A DNA stretch of 11,555 nt from DASQJL01 sp035689165. GTDB taxonomy: Bacteria > Eisenbacteria > RBG-16-71-46 > SZUA-252. Under the pieces are notes generated by a model. It was not told the DNA's origin and ran no database searches. It saw nothing but the letters and a program-made list of their open reading frames with translations. A program made the position numbers and the translations under genes. Below, piece by piece: positions 7,682-11,555 of this stretch. The stretch covers positions 1 through 11,555 of the forward strand of contig DASSLZ010000182.1 of assembly GCA_035689165.1 (NCBI GenBank), in the 5' to 3' direction. The stretch's first letter is position 1, and every line of letters begins with the position of its first letter.

Positions 7682-9823
7682 ATGATGAGGTTGGCTGCGG
7701 CCGGCGCGATCCTCGCGTCGGCCGCCCTTCTCGGCATTCCGGCGTTCGCGGCGGAGCCCGCGCCCGCGACGTCCCCGTCCGCGGGGACTGCGGTCCGCCT
7801 CCTGGACGTTCCCTACGTTCCCCAGAGCGAACGGCTCTGCGGCGGGGCGGCGCTGGCCATGGTGCTCCGCTACTGGGGCGATCCCCGCGCGCGCGCCGAG
7901 GACTTCACGTCGCTCGTGCTCCCGGGGGAGAACGGGATCCGCGGCGACTCGCTCGTCGCGGCGGCGCGCGCCCGAGGCTGCCCGGTCTTTCCGATGCAGG
8001 CGACCGCGGCCGACCTGCGCGATCATCTCGCGCGCGGCCGGCCGGTGATCGCGCTCCTGGATACCGGCACTCCGGTGCGCCACTACGTCGTGCTCCTCGC
8101 GGCGACGCCGACCGGCGTGATCCTCCACGATCCCGCCGTGGGCCCCTTCCAGACGCGATCCGCCCAGGACTTCGACAAGGCCTGGGGCGCGGCGGGGCGC
8201 TGGGCGCTGCTCGTGCTTCCGCCGCAGGGGCGTGAGAGCCTCGCCGATCCCTCCCGCGTGGCGCTGGAGCAGTTCCGCGCGGGGACTCCGGCTCCGCCGC
8301 CGCCCGACACGACGGCGTTCGACACGCCCGTGATCCCGGAAGTCGCCACGAGCGGTCCCACGATCTCGGGGTGCGACGGCATGGTGAGCGAGGGGGTCCA
8401 GAAAGCGAAGAGCGGCGCCGACGCGGAGGCCGCCGGGCTCCTCAACGCCGCCGCCGCGCTCTGCCCGACCTCGGCCGCTCCGGTGCGCGAGCTCGCGGGG
8501 CTTCGATTCCGCGAGAAGCGCTACGCGGACGCGGGCTCTCTGGCAAGGCGGGCGATCGAGTTGGAGCCGAACGACGCCTACACGTGGAGGCTCCTCGCCG
8601 GGAGCCGGTACATGGACGGCGACGTGCACGAAGCGCTCGACGCCTGGAACCACGTCTCCGAGCCGCGCAGCGATCTTCTCAAGGTCGAGGGACTCCGGCG
8701 CACGCGCTACGAGGCGGTGTCCGACCAGGTGGACCTTCCGCCCGGGTACCTCATCACGTGGGACGAGTACCGCCGCGCGCAGCGCCGCCTGAACGAAGTC
8801 CCCGCGGCCTCCCGCGCGCGCATGGAGGTGCGCCCCTCGGCGGACGGCGCCGCCCAGGTGCGCGTCGCCGTGCTGGAGCGGCCGCTCCTGTTCGACGGGC
8901 CGCTCGATCTCGGCATCGCGGCGGGCCGCGCGGTGGCGAGCAGCGAAGTGGCGCTGCGGCTGTCCAGTCCGCTTCGCCTGGGCGAGCTCTGGACGGCGCG
9001 CTATCGGTTCCAGCAGAACCGGCCGCGCGGGATGCTGATGATGGAGGCGCCCGCGCTCGGCGGGCGTCCGGGGCTCTTCCACCTGGAGGGCGTCTGGGAG
9101 CGGCAGGCCTACGCGCTCCAGCCTTCGGTGGAGGGCGCGCGGGTGCGCGAGGATCGCCGGCGCGGCGTGGTGAGCTACGGCGACTGGATCTCGCCCGACT
9201 GGCGGATGGAATTCGGGGGCGGCCTGGAGCGCTTCGTGGTCGTGGACGCCGGAGGGCACAACTGGGCCACGGTCCAGGGCGCGCTCGAGGCGCACAGCGT
9301 CGGCGACCATTTCGCGTTCACCGTGTCGGGAGCCGGATGGGCCACCGGTGGCGAGCATGCCTTCCGCGCGGGAGACTTCCTCGTCCGCTACGGCTCGGAC
9401 GATTTCAATCACGGGGACTGGCTGATGCGCGCCGGCTACTCGGCCGCCTCCGCGCGGGCGCCGCTCGCGCTCTGGCCCGGCGCGAGCAACGGCTCGGGGC
9501 GCGACCCGCTCCTTCGCGCGCACCCGCTCCTGGAGGAGGGCGTCGTGAACGGGCTCGTCTTCGGAAAGCGGCTCGCCGTCGCGAACTTCGAGCGGCGCAT
9601 CTTTCCCTGGGAAGTGAAGACCGTGCGCATCGGCCTCGCCGCCTTCCTCGACACGGGAAAGGCGTGGGAGCCTCTGGTCCCGCGGGACATCCCCTGGCAG
9701 TTCGACGTGGGCGGCGGGTTGCGGATCGCGAGCGTCGGCGGTCGGGGCGAGCTTCGGGTCGATTTCGGATACGGGCTCCAGGATCAGGAGACCGCGATCT
9801 CGGCGGGACTCACGGCGCGGTGA
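7682..9823 (+). CDS. C39-like cysteine peptidase-TPR-POTRA-Omp85 barrel fusion (type Vd-like autotransporter)
   Basis: A single 713-residue frame. Residues 1-25 are a signal peptide (cut near AFAAEP). Residues about 38-190 are a PA2778-type C39 peptidase with the triad Cys53 (ERLCGGAALAMVLRYWG), His134 (RHYVVLL) and Asp150 (LHDPAVGP). A Pro/Thr linker (about 205-230) follows, then TPR helices (231-328, RELAGLRFREKRYADA, AIELEPNDAYTWRLLA). A POTRA domain (331-401) shows KVEGLRRTRYEAV, PPGYLITWDEYRRAQRRL and QVRVAVLERP. Residues 402-713 are beta-rich with barrel endings typical of Omp85 proteins: VANFERRIFPWEV, AAFLDTGKAW, GGGLRIAS and RGELRVDFGYGL. The RGY-type motif of barrel loop 6 is replaced by LRAHP, and the terminal residue is Arg, not Phe. 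The start is uncertain (ATG 7682 or 7685, or GTG 7676); no clear ribosome site exists, which suggests coupling to the gene before. Confidence 0.88.
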   Translation: MMRLAAAGAILASAALLGIPAFAAEPAPATSPSAGTAVRLLDVPYVPQSERLCGGAALAMVLRYWGDPRARAEDFTSLVLPGENGIRGDSLVAAARARGCPVFPMQATAADLRDHLARGRPVIALLDTGTPVRHYVVLLAATPTGVILHDPAVGPFQTRSAQDFDKAWGAAGRWALLVLPPQGRESLADPSRVALEQFRAGTPAPPPPDTTAFDTPVIPEVATSGPTISGCDGMVSEGVQKAKSGADAEAAGLLNAAAALCPTSAAPVRELAGLRFREKRYADAGSLARRAIELEPNDAYTWRLLAGSRYMDGDVHEALDAWNHVSEPRSDLLKVEGLRRTRYEAVSDQVDLPPGYLITWDEYRRAQRRLNEVPAASRARMEVRPSADGAAQVRVAVLERPLLFDGPLDLGIAAGRAVASSEVALRLSSPLRLGELWTARYRFQQNRPRGMLMMEAPALGGRPGLFHLEGVWERQAYALQPSVEGARVREDRRRGVVSYGDWISPDWRMEFGGGLERFVVVDAGGHNWATVQGALEAHSVGDHFAFTVSGAGWATGGEHAFRAGDFLVRYGSDDFNHGDWLMRAGYSAASARAPLALWPGASNGSGRDPLLRAHPLLEEGVVNGLVFGKRLAVANFERRIFPWEVKTVRIGLAAFLDTGKAWEPLVPRDIPWQFDVGGGLRIASVGGRGELRVDFGYGLQDQETAISAGLTAR

Positions 9824-9850
9824 CGGCGACCCTGCGATGACGGCGACCCT
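9821..9850 (+). repeat. 13-bp direct repeat across the fusion-gene stop and DUF488 start
   Basis: TGACGGCGACCCT occurs at 9821-9833, where it begins with the stop codon of the fusion gene. It occurs again at 9838-9850, where it begins one base into the ATG of the DUF488 gene. The offset is 17 bases and all 13 bases are identical. The first copy is preceded by G, making GTGACGGCGACC, an out-of-frame relic of a possible earlier GTG start. Confidence 0.85.
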
Positions 9851-10289
9851 CTACACGATCGGCTACGAGAAGCGCACGCAGGAGGAGTTCTTCACCATCC
9901 TGAGCCAAGCCGGCATCGACGTGCTCATGGACGTACGCGACGTCGCCTGGAGCCACAAGCCGGGCTTTTCCAAGGGGACGCTGTCGGAGACCGCGCAGAC
10001 CGCCGGGCTCGAATACGTCCACGCCCAGTTCTTTGGGAATCCGAAGAAGCTGCGGGAAAAGGAGACGGAAACCGCCGGGCTGATCCGCGCCTACGAGCGG
10101 CACTTGGAGGAGCATCCCGAGATCCTCGAGGAGTTCTCCAGGTTGATCCGGGACTACGCCAAGGCGGAGAAGCGCGTCTGCATCATGTGCTTCGAGCGCG
10201 ACCCCGCCGATTGCCATCGGGGGGTGCTCGCCTCGCGCTGGAAGCGCCGTAAGCGGGGAGCGGTGGAGCACCTGGGCACCGAGTCATGA
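9837..10289 (+). CDS. DUF488 family protein
   Basis: A 150-residue cytoplasmic protein of the DUF488 family. It shows LYTIGYEKRTQEEFF at the start, VLMDVRDVAWSHKPGFSKG (35-53) and the C-terminal signature CIMCFERDPADCHRGVLA with Cys115, Cys118, Cys126 and His127. The conserved Cys-x-His patch and the Asp-Val-Arg loop look like an active or metal site, but no reaction is established for the family. Length is normal. It has no signal peptide, unlike the two genes before it. It begins 13 bases after the fusion gene's stop with no ribosome site, so it is probably translated by coupling; a 17-base tandem duplication seems to have moved its start (see repeat). The last 15 residues are basic. It converges with the GNAT gene, with a 98-base gap. 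Confidence 0.9.
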   Translation: MTATLYTIGYEKRTQEEFFTILSQAGIDVLMDVRDVAWSHKPGFSKGTLSETAQTAGLEYVHAQFFGNPKKLREKETETAGLIRAYERHLEEHPEILEEFSRLIRDYAKAEKRVCIMCFERDPADCHRGVLASRWKRRKRGAVEHLGTES

Positions 10290-10305
10290 ATCGGTCTCGA
10301 GGCCA

Positions 10306-10392
10306 CGAACCGCTGCGCGACCAGCCGCCGCACGACTAGCCGCTGCGCAACCAGCCGCTGCACGACTAGCCGCTGCGCGACTAGCCGCTACA
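10306..10392 (-). repeat. 15-bp tandem repeat (about 5.8 units) abutting the GNAT stop codon
   Basis: Five full units at 10318-10332, 10333-10347, 10348-10362, 10363-10377 and 10378-10392 vary around the plus-strand consensus CGACTAGCCGCTGCG, with a partial sixth at 10306-10317. Units 3 and 5 are identical, and units 2 and 4 differ from them by three to four bases. The last unit includes the GNAT stop codon (10388-10390). Because 15 is a multiple of three, the minus-strand frame after that stop reads a pentapeptide repeat RLVAQ/RLVVQ without a further stop until 10154. It fills nearly all of the 98-base gap between the two convergent genes. Confidence 0.9.
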
Positions 10393-11230
10393 CCACCGCT
10401 CCGTTCCACTCCCAGTTCTCCCGGAAGTACGCCAGCTCGAAGCCCATCCTGCGCGCGTTGCGGAACGACTGCGCGCGGCCCTGCCCCTTCTCGGCCGAGG
10501 TCTCCATCGTCATCACCTTGCAGCCGGCCGCCTCGGCGTCCTGAATCCGGCGAGCGATCAGGGCGCTGTGGATGCCGCGCCCCTGCGCCTCGGGGAGCAC
10601 GACCCCGATCTCGAACGAGGCCCACTCGCCGTTCACGAACAGCGCGGCCGCCCCGACCGGCTTGTCTCCCTCGTAGGCGAGATAGGTGCGCCAGCGGCCG
10701 AGATCCACGAGCTCGGAGAACCACTCGGCGGTCTCGGGCGGATATTCGAACGCGGTCTGCACGATCTCGCCCCACACCTTGGCCAGGTCACGGTCGGAGG
10801 AGGGGATCTGCACGATGCGCGGGGCGAACTCGATCTCGCGCGCGGGGCCCAGGCCGCGGCGGAGCTTGGCCCAGGGCTCGATCATCTCGAAACCGCGATC
10901 CTTGAGCCATCCCGTGAGGGACCTGGGCTCGGCAACGGGGCTGACCTGCATGAAGAAGCGGGGCACGCCCGAGCCGATGTAGGTCTGGATGATCCGGTCC
11001 ACGATGGCGGGACTCACCGGCTCCTCGTTCCCCAGGCCGAGCACGCGGTTGAAGAGGAGATGGTCCAGCTTGGAGGAGATGGCGAGCTGGGCGCCGTACA
11101 GGTTCTCGAAACGGAGGCCCAGCTGGTCGATCAGCGCCGGTCCCGGAGCCATGAACCAGGTGCGCCAGCAGGTCATCTCGTAACGCTCGAGGAGGCGGAT
11201 CTGATCGGGGGGAATCAAAGGCTCGAACAT
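10388..11230 (-). CDS. GNAT family N-acetyltransferase (two-domain)
   Basis: A 280-residue acetyltransferase that should transfer acetyl from acetyl-CoA to an unknown acceptor. The C-terminal half (about 132-275) is a standard GNAT fold. It has the strand VGAAALFVNGEWASFEIGVVLP, the acetyl-CoA pyrophosphate loop Gln216-Gly-Arg-Gly-Ile220 followed by HSALI, and SFRNARRMGFELAY, whose Asn258 and GF match motif B. The N-terminal 120 residues (LGLGNEEPVSPAIVDRII, FMQVSP, WLKDRGFEMIEPWAKLRRG) look like a degenerate first GNAT-like domain, as in tandem GNAT proteins. The frame continues to a TTG at 11254, but the ATG at 11230 is preferred because AAGGAG lies 10 bases upstream and inside that extension. 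The substrate is not deducible. The stop lies inside a tandem repeat. Confidence 0.88.
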   Translation of the reverse strand: MFEPLIPPDQIRLLERYEMTCWRTWFMAPGPALIDQLGLRFENLYGAQLAISSKLDHLLFNRVLGLGNEEPVSPAIVDRIIQTYIGSGVPRFFMQVSPVAEPRSLTGWLKDRGFEMIEPWAKLRRGLGPAREIEFAPRIVQIPSSDRDLAKVWGEIVQTAFEYPPETAEWFSELVDLGRWRTYLAYEGDKPVGAAALFVNGEWASFEIGVVLPEAQGRGIHSALIARRIQDAEAAGCKVMTMETSAEKGQGRAQSFRNARRMGFELAYFRENWEWNGAVV

Positions 11231-11338
11231 GGTCAGGCGGCTCCTTGGATCCAACGAATCGTGAAGACGAGCCCCGTGAGGAGCAGCGGAGCGTGCACGC
11301 GGCGCGAAGCGTACACCGCCCCGCGCCGCGCGGCATCA
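11231..11338 (-). other. Gap between the partial secreted-protein gene and the GNAT gene
   Basis: This 108-base gap holds two 10-base perfect palindromes, GCGTGCACGC at 11291-11300 and GCCGCGCGGC at 11325-11334. Neither is followed by a T-run on the minus strand, and no clear -10/-35 pair is visible for the GNAT gene. The palindromes could be operator half-sites or chance in GC-rich DNA. Confidence 0.3.
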
Positions 11339-11555
11339 TCAAGGATTGATTCGCGTGCCGATCACCGAGAACTGGCCGATCGCGTTCGTGTTGCTCGTCG
11401 GCGGCGCCGGCGCGATCAGGCTGTCCAGCCTGGCCCCCGCGAAGGTCGCCAGCCCGGTGGGCGTCAAGGATGGGCTGCCGGTGGTCCACCCCACCGATCC
11501 CGATCCCGCGTTGTAGACCACGATCCAGTAGGTGGAATCCGCCTGGAGCGTGTAG
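11339..11555 (-). CDS. C-terminal fragment of a secreted beta-rich (choice-of-anchor-like) protein, 5' partial
   Basis: The minus-strand frame is open from the right edge of the window to a TGA at 11339-11341, giving 71 residues of a longer protein; the GTG near 11521 is internal. The sequence begins YTLQADSTYWIVVYNAG, continues with Gly/Ser/Thr/Pro-rich strands and ends GQFSVIGTRINP. The 'L-x-A-x-x-x-YWIV' pattern is typical of extracellular beta-sandwich domains seen next to PEP-CTERM or other sorting tags (choice-of-anchor families). No sorting tag, membrane helix or basic tail follows it here, so any anchoring signal must be elsewhere, for example a T9SS-like or N-terminal route. Family assignment is tentative. 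Confidence 0.65.
   Translation of the reverse strand, partial: YTLQADSTYWIVVYNAGSGSVGWTTGSPSLTPTGLATFAGARLDSLIAPAPPTSNTNAIGQFSVIGTRINP

Noticed and set aside
7427..9523. Open frame of 698 codons on the minus strand opposite the peptidase-barrel fusion
   Set aside because: The translation is Arg/Ala/Val/His-rich without a domain, it crosses the border of two plus-strand genes, and it is expected as a shadow of third-position GC bias.
10154..10363. Separate minus-strand gene encoding the RLVAQ pentapeptide repeat
   Set aside because: No ribosome site or start context is seen, most of it is antisense to the DUF488 gene, and it is simply the continuation of the GNAT frame after its stop.
10306..10392. 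CRISPR-like array
   Set aside because: Units are 15 bases, directly adjacent and without spacers, so it is a minisatellite.
11231..11254. TTG start that would lengthen the GNAT protein by eight residues
   Set aside because: The ribosome site AAGGAG for the ATG at 11230 lies within this stretch, and TTG is the weaker start.

Overview
The window is GC-rich (roughly 70 percent by eye) and gene-dense, from a Gram-negative bacterium. It encodes a lipoprotein, a periplasmic L,D-transpeptidase and an Omp85-type outer-membrane barrel. The mix of families, the high GC and the beta-rich surface-protein fragment at the right edge would fit an uncultured environmental lineage such as Candidatus Eisenbacteria, Gemmatimonadota or Acidobacteriota. 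No marker gene is present, so that placement is only a guess. There is no rRNA, tRNA, CRISPR array, transposase or integrase, and no gene-free stretch longer than 175 bases.

Left part (1-3740): the 3' portion of a GAF-histidine kinase-receiver hybrid sensor faces a secreted DUF6448 protein on the minus strand. Its mature form should begin His-Cys-Asp. The gap upstream of that gene holds a decayed copy of the last codons of a receiver domain. Then come a small NTF2-like lipoprotein (+) and an F420/NADP oxidoreductase-family gene (-), which converge with only 6 bases between their stop codons.

Middle part (3741-7212): an exported protein of unknown function with an ambiguous start, a YcbB-type L,D-transpeptidase with a complete catalytic motif, and an ICMT-like membrane methyltransferase. 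A strong intrinsic terminator at 7177-7212 closes this part.

Right part (7213-10289): a likely three-gene operon. It holds a PA2779-like small membrane protein, a 713-residue single-chain fusion (signal peptide, C39-like peptidase, TPR, POTRA, outer-membrane barrel) and a DUF488 protein. The first two match the known PA2779/PA2778 pairing, but here the peptidase is carried on an Omp85-type barrel. This layout is that of type Vd autotransporters with the patatin passenger replaced by a cysteine peptidase. It is the most novel item in the window. The PA2779-like protein carries a Gly-Gly just before its C-terminal membrane helix and is a candidate substrate.

Right edge (10290-11555): a 15-bp tandem repeat abuts the stop codon of a minus-strand GNAT acetyltransferase and stays in its reading frame. 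The window ends inside a minus-strand gene for a secreted beta-rich protein.
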